Positions 29,222 to 41,200 of a DNA stretch of 64,000 bases are shown here, in pieces. This DNA comes from Trogon surrucura. Taxonomy: Eukaryota > Chordata > Aves > Trogoniformes > Trogonidae. The position numbers and the translations under genes are program-made. The notes beneath the pieces were generated by a model that made no database searches, had not been told where the DNA came from, and saw only the letters and a program-made list of their open reading frames with translations. Position 1 is the first letter of the stretch, and each line of letters begins with the position of its first letter. The stretch lies in contig CM036636.1 in assembly GCA_020746105.1 (NCBI GenBank), positions 9,052,001 to 9,116,000 of the forward strand, given 5' to 3'.

Positions 29222-32200
29222 ATGTCCCGCTGTCCGGGCCCGCCCGGGGCCCCCCGCCCCGCCGGCGCCGAGCCCGCGCTGGGCCCCGCGGCCCTCGACA
29301 TCAACGCGGAGCGGGAGAAGATCCGGAGGGAGATCGAAGAGCTGGAGCGGAGCCTGGAGCCCGGCGGGGCCAGCATCGAGGTGGCCGTGTCCGACTCCAG
29401 CCTCAGCTCCGGCGCGGGTACTCGCCCCTCCCGGCCGCCCCCTGCTGCTGCCCCCGCCGGGAGTCTGCGCTGCCCTTGGGATGCTCGGGCTCGGCGCGGG
29501 GGGCTCTCGTCGCCTTTTTATGAACTGGGCGCGCAGGCGGTGCCCGCGAACGCGTTTTGGCGAAGTTGAGGCGGCTCCTCAGGGCCTTCCTCAGCGAGTG
29601 TCCCTGCGGCACAAGCCCCTTGCACCGGGTCTTGCATGTTTTCGCGGTGAAGCCCGTGGCAAGCTGGCGGGGAATGTCGAGAGAGGCACCACACCCGCTG
29701 GGGGAGGTCTCTGCTCAGGGCAGGTGGCAGCGAGCTGACTATTGAAACCTGAGGGCCCCCTGCGTGCTGTCAGGTGTCAAATCGCCGCCGTTTCCTTTCC
29801 GTGTGGATGCACGACACAGGTTCTACTCTAAGATGCTCCATTTCGCAGCCTGCTTGTGCCTCCCAAAATTTTCAGAGCCAGGAGGGGGTGTTGGCAGTTC
29901 GTGTGTCTGTATGTGAGGTGGCTGTCGCAGTCAGTTCATCCAGCTCTGGTCTGAACATGCAAGGCTGAAGGACGTACGTCAGAAGTCTGGCCACACTGAA
30001 GGCAAAACCGAATATTGCTGAGCGTGGAAGGGCTCCTAGATGGTTCTGTGGGGTTGGACTGTTCACCTGTCTGCACATTTAGGACTAAGGTGCAGCTTGA
30101 TTGTTAAAATGGTTGTCAGGAGCTGCTCTTTTTTCCCAACTATAGAACCAAAATCTGCCTGTGTGGAATATCTAAATATAACTTTTTTTTTGGCAATATC
30201 AAAAAACTAATGTCTGTGGCTGAGATACTGTGTTGTGCTTTATTCTTTGTGCTTTAGTCGAAAAGTCTTTGGGGTTGAACTTTTTAAAATCTCACTGCAG
30301 TCAGCATGTTTGTCTTTTTGTTGTTTAACAGATGATGGCGAAGATGATGACGCAGATTCTCATGCTGAAATGGTAACCAATTTCTCTTTAAGCACATCTT
30401 TCCATCTGTCTATTGAAGGGACCTTGAGGAAGGGGAATTTCACTCTGCTCTGGGGAAATCTAGGCAGCTGGTTTGTCTCTCTAGCTCAGCAAGGATTAAT
30501 AAGAGACCTGGAGGTTTAGTTATTCCTGCCCAGGACTTTGTTTATCTGTAATAGGGAGACTTTTTCATGTGAAAACAAGTGACAGGGATCAGAGGCCTCA
30601 CTGCTCTAGAGCTCGCTGGTCTCTGTCACTGGAAACACACCAGAGCAAAAGAAATCTTTAGCACGTGATCAAGAAATCTTTGCTTCTTTGCACCTAAAGA
30701 ATACTGGGTTTGGTCATTGCTTCTAGGACTTCTTATGAATATGTTTACTTCTGATGTTGTTTTAAACATAATATTTTCTCAAACTTCATCCAGAAAACAT
30801 TTAGCAGAGAAGTGTTTTAACATATGCACAGCACTCCAATTCTTTTGAAAATCAGTTTTGTAAGGTAATATAAGTATTGAGTTACAAAAATAATTGTTAT
30901 GTACCTACATTTAAAGCAAATATTTTTCTCCTTTCTTTTAACCCCCTCCAATGCCTTATTTCCTTCAAGGAAGTGGCAGGAGAAGGTGACAGCAGTGATG
31001 ATGATCTCGAAAGTAGTCTACCACAGGACCCAGAAACGTGCCTGCAGATGAACCATGTGTACCAGGAAGTTATCCGGGAAAAGATTGAGGAAGTTGAGCT
31101 TCTCATTGCACAAAACAAAGAACAGCAGGTGAGTGAGACACGAGTAAAATGTTCGTTCCTGTGCTTTTCTGGGTTGTCATTTGCCATCTTCTCCTGCCCA
31201 TCAGTCCCAGTAAAACTTTCCAGGAAATTCCACAGGTACCAGTGGAATCAGCTCCAGCAGTCCTGGACCCTTACACCCTGGCGCTGTGCTCGGCTTGCTC
31301 AGCCAGGAACCAGGTTGTTCTTCTTCGTGGCAGTTCAAACCAGTGTCACTTGACTGGCCTTGCAAATGGCTTATTTGACAGGTGTTCCCTTGCTTCCTCA
31401 GCACCAGAAATGCTACTGCTAGGGTACTTAATATCTTGCCTTTTTTGTAATTGTCTGTAGCGTACTGCACAAACTTGAAAGTTCCAAATCCTGTCTCTGA
31501 CATAAACCCTGATTCACAGTCCGGTGCTGCAGGTCTGAGCTCTGCCTGAGGTGTTTGTGATGAGCCACTGCTTTCTGAAATTAGGAATTTGAAGGAGGCA
31601 CTCATGTTGTTTCATTAATTCTTGTATTGCAGAAGGAAATCATGTTCGAGCTTGGTGGTACAAAAGTAGCGAAGGCAGGAGATGGTAAAAATTTGCCAGC
31701 AAATATATTTTTGGGTCATTTTATGAAGCCGTACTTCAAGGACAAAACGACTGGAATTGTAAGTATATATGAACAGGTTACGTACTGATAGAACTTTCAG
31801 TGATAGATTTGAATTGTAACTGTGTTAAAACTGTGTTGCATTTCAGCTGTGTAACTGTAGATCTCACTCCCCGGTTTGAAACCTTCTTTTTCTCGCTCTT
31901 TGCTTACTTTCCCTCTTTTGGAAATGTTTGTTCAACCCATGTCTGCCTGTGGTGAGCGAGTTCTGGGGCCTGGCGTTCCAGCTGTGGGGCACTCGAGCGT
32001 TCTTGTTTTCAGCTTAGCTTTGTGTGTCCTTGTCGTTATGATCTAACTCCACGCTGTGGCTTAAAGCACTCATGGAAATCTGATTGCCTTTGGAAAGGAG
32101 TTTTTTGAGGTGTCACTGCTTTTTTTCCTCGTGTTTTAAAGGGTCACTTGCTAAAGGACATTTTGTTGTAGCTGTCAGCTGTCACCATACATATGTTAAT

Positions 32201-35200
32201 GTAATATTCAAGCAAAGACTGGTAATTTTGCTGTTACACCTACCCGCATTGGTAGTGCCTCCTGAGTAGGTACAAACACGCCTAATGTGACCCCACATTC
32301 AAAGTGCTTCTTCAACCACCCGTCTGCTGACACGAGCAGGCCTGGCTCTGAGCTGGGAACGTGCCGTGTAACCATGGGCCACCTCGCTCGCCTGACATAA
32401 CTATTGGTATTTAGTTTCCTGTGTCTTCTGAGGTATCTGAGCTCGTCCTAGTAAAGGTAACTCAGCAGTTTGAACGTGACGGTTTGCACAAGTTTGAGTT
32501 ACCAGTCTTTTTTTGTAGCAGTTCTTGCTAGAGTTCTAGGAAGAAAGGGCAATTTTTCTTTGTGTCTGACTCTTCCAGTGCATTTAACCCTTCTGCTCTT
32601 CCTTAGGGCCCTCCTTCCAATGAAGATGCCAAGGAAAAGGCAGCTCAGGGCATAAAATCCTTTGAACAATTGGTTTCAACAAAATGTAAGTACCTCTGTG
32701 CTGTTCAGTATTCTGTAAGAGCTATAACAAATGAATATTTGTTTGTATTGTTAGTCACACACACACACTGTTTGCATTTAAACATCAACACTTGTGATAT
32801 TTCATACCTGAATCCACCAAAAAAAAAAAGTTAGGAGTGCTCTGTTCCACTAAGTGCTTAATGACTCAGTTCTTTCATTTGCATCTGTTTTGATGCATCA
32901 TAAAACAACTCCTGTGAGCACTCCAAAACCAAACGAGATTGTGCAAGGGAGTGCTCGGATGGGAGAAGTTCAGGGGGCACTTACAGCTCGAGGTGGTTGC
33001 AAACACCTGGGTGATGATCTTTATTATCTCTTCGAAACTAAAACTGAGCGAGAGGCTGCAATTTGCCCAAGCCAGACGTGACATTAATAATTTTGGTGGA
33101 GAATTGAATGAGGTTACCTACCCTCTGGTAGCTGCTCTGCCCAACACAGTTGTGTGGCTAATGAAGATGAACTGTTCTGAAAGACCTGGGGGATAACTTA
33201 ACGGTGGCATTGAAAGCAGCAGGTCTCTCTGTCTTGGCAGTGGTTTTGCGGTAATGTCCGAATGCTCGGTTGCCTTGTTTTGTCTAGGGAAAAGCAGAGA
33301 GAAGACGTTATTGCAGAAATCAGTAGTAAGTGACCGCTTGCAGCGCCTGCTCCAGCCCAAGTTACTGAAGTAAGTACTGCGCAAACGTCTTCCTCCTGAT
33401 GAGAACGTTGTGTGTGAAGGAAGGAAAGGATCTGTGTGGAGATTCCACCCTCCTTCAGCAAGTTCTTGCATTAGCTGTTGGCGATCCGGTAAGGTTACAA
33501 AACACGACAGAGACACTTTGTCACCACTGGGCCAAGGAGAGCCACTCCCTGAGTTACAGCAGTGGTCTTCGTGCTCCCCTGTCCTGTGGGCACCAAGGCA
33601 GAGGGTGACACTGTCACAGGTAGCAGCATCTTTCCTTCCTTGACATCTATATTAGCTGCATTCACACGTGGTATCAAAGGGCCTTGGACGGCAATGCTCT
33701 GGCCGTGAGCAAGAGGTTACCGCGTTCAGGTTGGGTTGGAAATGCTGGATGATTGTTTTGTGGGTACCTGGCAGGTGGAGAGGTTTTGGTTTGGAGGTAT
33801 TGTGGCATTTTATGGCCATCTGTTTTCTTCCCACTGACACGGCGGTGGCACTTGAAATAGTCTGTGGGGCTTGAAACTGAAGTTGTCGTATGTAGTGAGC
33901 GGTGCTGGTGTGTCCAGCGAGAGGTTTCTGTGCCTGTAGCTGGGCTTTGTCGCTGTTGCAGCAGCCATTAGTTTTCTCTAAATACCTAAATGATTAGTCT
34001 GGGGCCTGCTCTGGGTCAGTGATTTGCATTGAAGGGGCAAAAGTAGGACGAGGAGTGTGTTGTGTGGGAAAACCTAGAAGAACAACAGTTTTGTGTAGCG
34101 TGGAAGTGAACTTGAAGAGAAGAACGATAGTGATGGGGAAACAGTCTCTGTCGTGTGTCTGAGGCCGTTGACCTCACTCCCATCTGGTCACATTAAGTAA
34201 TGGTGAAAATGTCTCTGAACAGGATGAGTTACTGGAATCAGAAGCTGGAGAAAGTCAAGACTGAAGCGGAGAAGCAGATCTTGGAGAAGCAAATCAAAGA
34301 AGTGGAGCGAGAAATAGAAGCAATTAAGTGAGGAGCCTTGTTTTAATGTTCTTGGTGAAAATCCATATCCAGTATAGAGGTGCTGTTTTAAAGAGTTCTT
34401 GATTTAGCACAAAGGTAACAGAGAGCTCAGTAGTTCTGAGCTTTTGCTTGTTAACACGCCTGGACCAGTGTGTTTTGATACTGCATTAATCATTTCTCCT
34501 GATAAACCAACATCATCTCGTAGGGGACTGTTTTTCAAGAAGAAATATTTTTTCACAAAGTTACTGTTTTAGAGAGCCTGATGCTTTGAGATGGGAAGTG
34601 TTGAGTTCTTGTGGAAACCAGTAACAGGTGGGAGGAATAAGATGAAGCAAAATGAAGAAGACCCAAGTGCCTGTTTAATTAACCAGTTAATGTATTTTTT
34701 TCTTTCTCTTTGTACCTTCTGCTTTAGCCAACTCCCAGAAAGTGACTTGTTAGGAAACAGATTTGATGAGCACGACTGGGAGAAAATCTCAAACATCCAC
34801 GTAAGTTGGGAGATCGGCTGTTTTGTTACTTCTGGTAACTGTGTCCCTTCTCTTGAGCACTACCTCACCTGGTCTAGTTTGCATCCTCTTTTCCCATCGT
34901 GCGTTTCTTGAAGTTGACTGTTATGTGATTTCAACTTGGCAAGCACAGAAGTACTGAAAATTGTATGCTGTTGGTTAAACTTGATGATTTAGTTCTGGAA
35001 AACTTAACAATAAGACGTACCTGGAATGCAAAGCATATTCCTTGTGTCAGTGTTCCTGTCTGTCCAAGTGTTCGGTCCCGGCTACAAAGCAAAACTGTTT
35101 TTTGATGTTTCTTTCAGTTTGATGGCCAGCGTAGTGCAGAAGAACTGAAGAAGTTTTGGGAAAATTGGGAGCATCCAAGCATCAACAAAAAGGAATGGAC

Positions 35201-38200
35201 TGAGGAGGAAATCGAGAGGCTGAAGCAGATAGCTGCTAAACACGGGTATCTGGACTGGGAGACCGTAGCCCAGGAGCTGGGGGTAAGCTCTCTGAGGTTA
35301 CCAGAGGTGAAAACTTGAGTTATTCTGACCTAACTGTGCCTCATGTCAGTTTTCAGTGAACAATGTTAATGTTAATTCATTGTTAATTAATTGCTTTTGA
35401 AGAGCATTCAAGTACCCAAAAAGTTTGGTGCTCTAGCCTTGCCCTCTTGCTGTTTATCCTCACAAACACCCAGTTATCTGAGTAGCTCTGTTTTCCTTGT
35501 GTTAAGACAAACAGGACCCCTTTCCAGTGCTTGCAGAAGTATCAAGTGTATAACAAAGATCTGAAAAGGAAAGAGTGGACCAAAAGTGAAGATCAGATGC
35601 TTTTAGAGCTTGTTCAAGAGATGAGAGTAGGAAGTCACATTCCATACAAGAAAAGTAAGTGACCTACAAAGGAAAATGTTGTCTATTCACTCGTAAGGAT
35701 TGTTTTATTTTAGTTCTCCCAGGCTTATGTCTGGTGATGTTTTTTTCATACTAGAGCAGCCAGCCTGCTCCGATTCAAGGAATTAGTGAAGTTTTTCCTA
35801 TGAATTCTTGATGCCTACCATCGGTTTAAGTGTATAAACTGAAAATCACATGCTCTGCTTATGGCGATCCCTGGTTTGAAAATATCACAGTTACAGTGTA
35901 AGTAAAGGAAGAAACACTGTTTGCAGCAGACATTAAAATAAACCTTTGCCTTTCTAGTTGCTTATTACATGGAAGGAAGAGATTCTGCTCAGCTGATTTA
36001 CCGGTGGACAAAGAGCGTGGACCCCAGTTTGAAGAAAGGACCCTGGACACCAGAGGAGGATGCTGTAAGCTCCGTTCTCTGCTGGCTAGAATTGTGGGGT
36101 GCAAAGAGGGGGAAGGTTAGACTGCTGAGGTGTTGCTTGTCTGCTACATCTGAGCTTTAACGGTGGCACAAACAAACGTACAATGGAACAAGATGGACAG
36201 TTCCAGGGCACGAGGGCTTAGAACCTCCTAAATGCCTCCGTTCAGAGATTTGCAGCACAGTGAAAACAAACACAGCTGCTCCTGTCTCGGGCCCGTTAGG
36301 ATTGTTGCTGATGAGAGTTTCAACTCTTGCTTTGTGTGGTTAACATAGATGCTGTTGGCTGCAGTGAAGAAGTACGGAGAGCGTGACTGGTACAAAATCC
36401 GGACAGAAGTGCCAGGGCGGAGCGATGCTCAGTGCAGAGATCGGTACGTACGCCAAAGGTAGCGACTGTGCTTTCAAGTTTATCGCACGGAGTCAAGATG
36501 CAGCTGATTTTACAAATAGGGTTGATCTGCTCAAACCAGTGCCACCTTCCCCGCTTTTTACAAGACAGTCTGAGTACAGTCGCTAACGTTGTCTCCACAG
36601 AACCCTACATTTGTAGTTACAGAAGTCAGAAAGTTGACGTTGAATTTAACAGAGAGCCGTGCATTGTTGCCTGTGGCTTAGCAGAAGCTGGAAGGATGTT
36701 CAAGATAAAGCGAAGGGGTTGTTCAATGTGAATGAGGACACGCAGGCAGGGAAGGTTGTCATCCAGGTATTGCCTGGGTCTCTGCAAAAATGATCTTGTC
36801 AGTGACTTCCTGTAACTGAACATCGGGAAGGAGGTGCTGAGTAATTTTCAGCTTTGGACTCAACTTCAGGAGCCTCAGCGTGCAGTATGTCCTGATTTCA
36901 GTGACCCGCTTTACAGCTGCTTGTTGTAATTCTTAATTGCGTGGCCTGATATTTTTGGGAACAAAGAGATTGTAGCTGTGCTGTATTAAGGAAGAAGGGG
37001 TGAGACCCATTACAAAAAGGAAAGATCTGATGGGGAGTGCTGGTTTTGTTCAGCCTCAGGGTGTGTGGTGATGATCAGAACTGTACAAGCCAAATTGAAT
37101 GTTCCTTACTTTAACATTTTCACTTTGAAGGTACTTAAAAGCATTGCACCGTGATGTAAAGAAAGGCAAGTGGAGTTTAGAGGAAGAGGAGCAGCTAATT
37201 GAACTGGTGGAAAAGCATGGCCTGGGTAAGTGTTCCTGTGGCTTCATCTTAAGAAGCTTAGAGGAGTATTATTAAGGAATTCATCATGTAAGTTTTCTCT
37301 TTTATTTTAAGGCCTGCAGCTCATACCAGCAGGCTCTACTTCATACGGATGATTGCCGCCTTCCTTATACTGTGCCGTCTGTTTCTGGAAATTCAGTTGT
37401 TGCAGGATTGTGTAGTAAAGAATTCTATCGGTGTGTTAGCAAAACTTCAGAGCTCTGACACTTTGGAGGGACAAGTTCCCCACTAAAGAGCCTGTGGAAA
37501 AGTTCTCTTGTTTCTTTAATAGAACTTCCCGTGACAAATAGAAGCTTTTTGACATTTGGTTTAAGCTTTCCTCTAAGCGCTCTCCTGCTGCTGCAAGGGA
37601 GTGTGTAGTGCTGCTGGTGTTTTCATCGCTGGTTCATTGTTGTGGTTTCTAACCTGAGCTGAGTGCATAGTAATGCAAAATCTGATCAGAGAGCGCTAAC
37701 GACTGTTGAGATCTTGAGATCCATTTGTGTTGTAACTCTGTCTCTCATACAAGGGAATGTATAGTGTGTATATAATATGTGTATAATGTTGTGCACCGAA
37801 AAGGCCTGTCTCTCGGTTTGTTGCATTAACAGATAACGCTCTATTCTGCGTCTTTTTTAGGTCACTGGAGTAAAATAGCTTCAGAATTGCCGCATCGGAC
37901 TGGCTCCCAGTGTCTAAGCAAGTGGAAGCTTATGATTGGGTCTAAGGTATTGTACAAAATCCTGCTGTGTCACTTGTCTCATCTCTTTAAGATCCTCTAA
38001 ACTAAAAGGAAAATCCTGTGAAGTCAATACAAAAAATTAACATTGATTTCACACAATCAAAGTGTTTTTTGTGGATGTTTATGGTCTAATTTTTTGTTGT
38101 GTTAAAGCAGCCTTTGTTCTCAAGGTCTGAAGTTAATTCGAAAAGTGGCTAAAACTTGTCTATGCTTTTTTTGACCGAGAAGAAAAGATCTAGGCCAACG

Positions 38201-41200
38201 AAACGCCGACACGTGCAAGAGAGTTCCAGCTCTTCAGAGAGCAGCAGTGAAGACATAGAACTGGATTTAACAGACAGTTCGGAGGAGGAGACGACAAGCA
38301 AGGAGGAGGGTGCGTTTCCCAGTATTGATTTGTGGATACCAACACGGACAAATGCAGAGGAGTCAAACAAAGGAAGGTACCAGACTCCATCCCTTTTCTC
38401 TCCTGCGAGTGCTGATGTGAAGACCAGTAGCAGCGAAGTTCCAGTGGCAACATCTGATGGAGACAAGGACAGAGCTACCGATAAACCCTTGGAGTTGAAC
38501 ACCCTCCTGAGGGGCATCGCGCGCCCGCATTCGACAGACATCGTTGTGAGGGATCCAGTAGAAGCAATGAACAAGGTGAACCCTGAGATTCTCAGTTGGT
38601 TCTTGTTGGGATTGGAGCTTTTACATCCGAAGCAACCGGGCAGCGCAGTCGCTGCAGTGAAGAGAGCAGGTGATGGGTAGATGGCAAAATCGAATTCGTG
38701 CCTCTCTCGGCTGCTTTCTCACTGTGCCGTTGGGGGGTCCTGCTGGAAACTGAGCTGTGGGATTAAACAAAAGTTTCCAGCGCTGCCTCCCCGTGCATTA
38801 CCTAGAAAACAGCTGTACTCTTCCCTGCACGTAGCCACAGAAACAAACCTTTTTTTAGATCTTCATAAAACAGAACTGTCTAATGAACTATGGTGTCTCT
38901 CTACCCTGGTGACAGGGTGTATCAGCTTTGAGATTGGAAGAATTAAGTTATTTATCTATCCGTATTTGATTTTCAGATGGGTTTTCACCCCAGATCAGAT
39001 GCTGGAACAGCACAAACCCTCCTAGCACGTGTTTGCAAAAGATACTCCTTAGCAAATTATTAAATATCTAAATTGCTATTTAAGTTCACATAAGCAAAAT
39101 TATTCTTACTTTTGCATTAAGAGTTGCACGTCTGCCCTAGAAGCGGGGCCGGTTGCACCGATGACAAGTTTGTTGGTTACAGAAGTGCTGTGTTCTGGGG
39201 ATTATCCTTTCCCTTTTATCTTTTCTTGTGTGCTTTTGTATTAAGGCTTCCAGGTGTGGAAAGCAAGTGCTGCGGGTTACCCTGGAGAACGTGAGAAGAG
39301 CGCTAAGACATAACACGTGCTTCCAGAGGAAACTTGTAAGTGCCTCTTCTGTCTTGTCTGCTCTTGTGATATCAGGCTGTATTTAGTGGGAAATATTTTT
39401 GATAGAATCACGTATCTTCTTGTACTATAATCCCAAGAGGAAAAGCACGTAATTATTTTTCGTAACTGCTCTGTGAACAGTTTTTCTTGGGGCTAATTGT
39501 GGTAGAACCGTCCTCATTAAAACTCTAATTATGTATTTGTTCATACACAGCAATCAAAGATGCTAAAACCTCCTGCCGACGCCTTAACAAAAATGTCTGG
39601 AGTTAGTACATCTGCTGGCCAGAAGCTTGAGGGGCAGCAAAACGTCGCAGAGAAAACTCATCGTCAGGAGAGAGAGCGTTTGAGAAGGCTGAACCTTGAC
39701 AGAAAGCTTCTAATGGCCGTGACGCCCTGGGTGGGCAACGTGCTGCTGCCTTGCACCTTGCAAACTGGGAAGATGGCTTTTCACCAGACAAAAGGTACTG
39801 GTGGCCCATTAAGAGTAGTATTACTCCTACTCTCTGTCACTATTTTCCCGGTATCTCGTGAATACCAGCTCATTTGGATGTTGGACTTTTTTCTAGCTGA
39901 TTCTATTCAAGAGAAGATCAAGTCGGTCAGTCTTACGAGCACTCCCCTCTTCACGCTTTTCATTCAGGTGGGTTTTATGGTCTGAATACCATTATCTGCT
40001 TTCAGACAGTGGTAATCTTTATTTCTGTGTTTGATGCTTAAATAAATGCTTTACCTTTTGTTTCTTAAACAACTCGTGTGATCAGTGGATTAATCTGACC
40101 TCACGGCTTGTGTGTGATGTTTCTTAAATAAATCCTGCACCCAAAATCTAATACTGTCAGGGTTTCTTTGCATGTGAAGCCTCTCCCATCCATCTTGTGT
40201 TGTCGCCAGCCCCACCAGATCATTTTTGCTCTCAGTCAAACTTTAATCAAATTCTTATTATCTTACAGCTCTTTCAGATTGATACCAACGGCTGTATGAA
40301 GATTATTCGTGAGAGAAGGTTAAGGCAGTCAGAGCTTCTTAGGGCTAATGCGAGCAGGCCTCAGCAGGTATCGTACATGGTCTGTTTATAAGCTTTTCCC
40401 ACTGAAGTCTTGACTAAAGCAGAGATTTATTTCTTTTTTTTTTTTAAATTATGTGGCCAGTGTGTGTGTGTGTTATTCGTTTGCTTGTGTTCAGAAGTAT
40501 TATAAAATGCCAGCCATGTGGACATTTGTATAGGATGCTGGCAGATGTGGGTTTGCTTCACATCTCTGCTGTTATAATGATCTTAAGGTATCTCAGAAGT
40601 ATAACTGAATATAATTTTTTTGACAGGCTTCCCAAAATATGGAGACTTCTTCAGGTACCTACCAGAACATTTATTTTTATGACGCGCGAGAACTTTTCCA
40701 AATTCTTCACTGTTACATTAATGACCAATTTAACTGAAGGAGAACTTTTGGAACAAAACTTTGTTGTCATGCTTGTTTTTGCTAGCTCTTGGAATTTTCA
40801 GTTATTGGCTAAATAAGTTACCCTTTGGTAAGGACTGGAAAAAATCCAAAAGGGCTGAGGGACCAGTGACACTGGGCCACCAGTTCTGTAGACTCGCTGG
40901 TAACGCTTTTCTCCAGCGAGGTGCTGGCTGTAGCTTCTAGGGGAGGTGCTGGCACTGACCAGTTGTTGTCATGCCGGCTGGGGTTAGGGTGGATTCTTAA
41001 CCCGTTTGTGGTTTCCAGGGAAAATCGCGTCGTTCCTGAGCGAGTGGTAAGCTTGCTGCATCAGAATTACCTGAAGGGTGTCAGTGCGGGGCTTGATTAA
41101 ATCAAGAATCAGGAATTTTACTACTTTCTGTGCGGGGTACTTGATGTTTATAGCTAAGGAATGGCTTTTGTAAATGCTGTTCGATTCTTTAAATTTTTTT

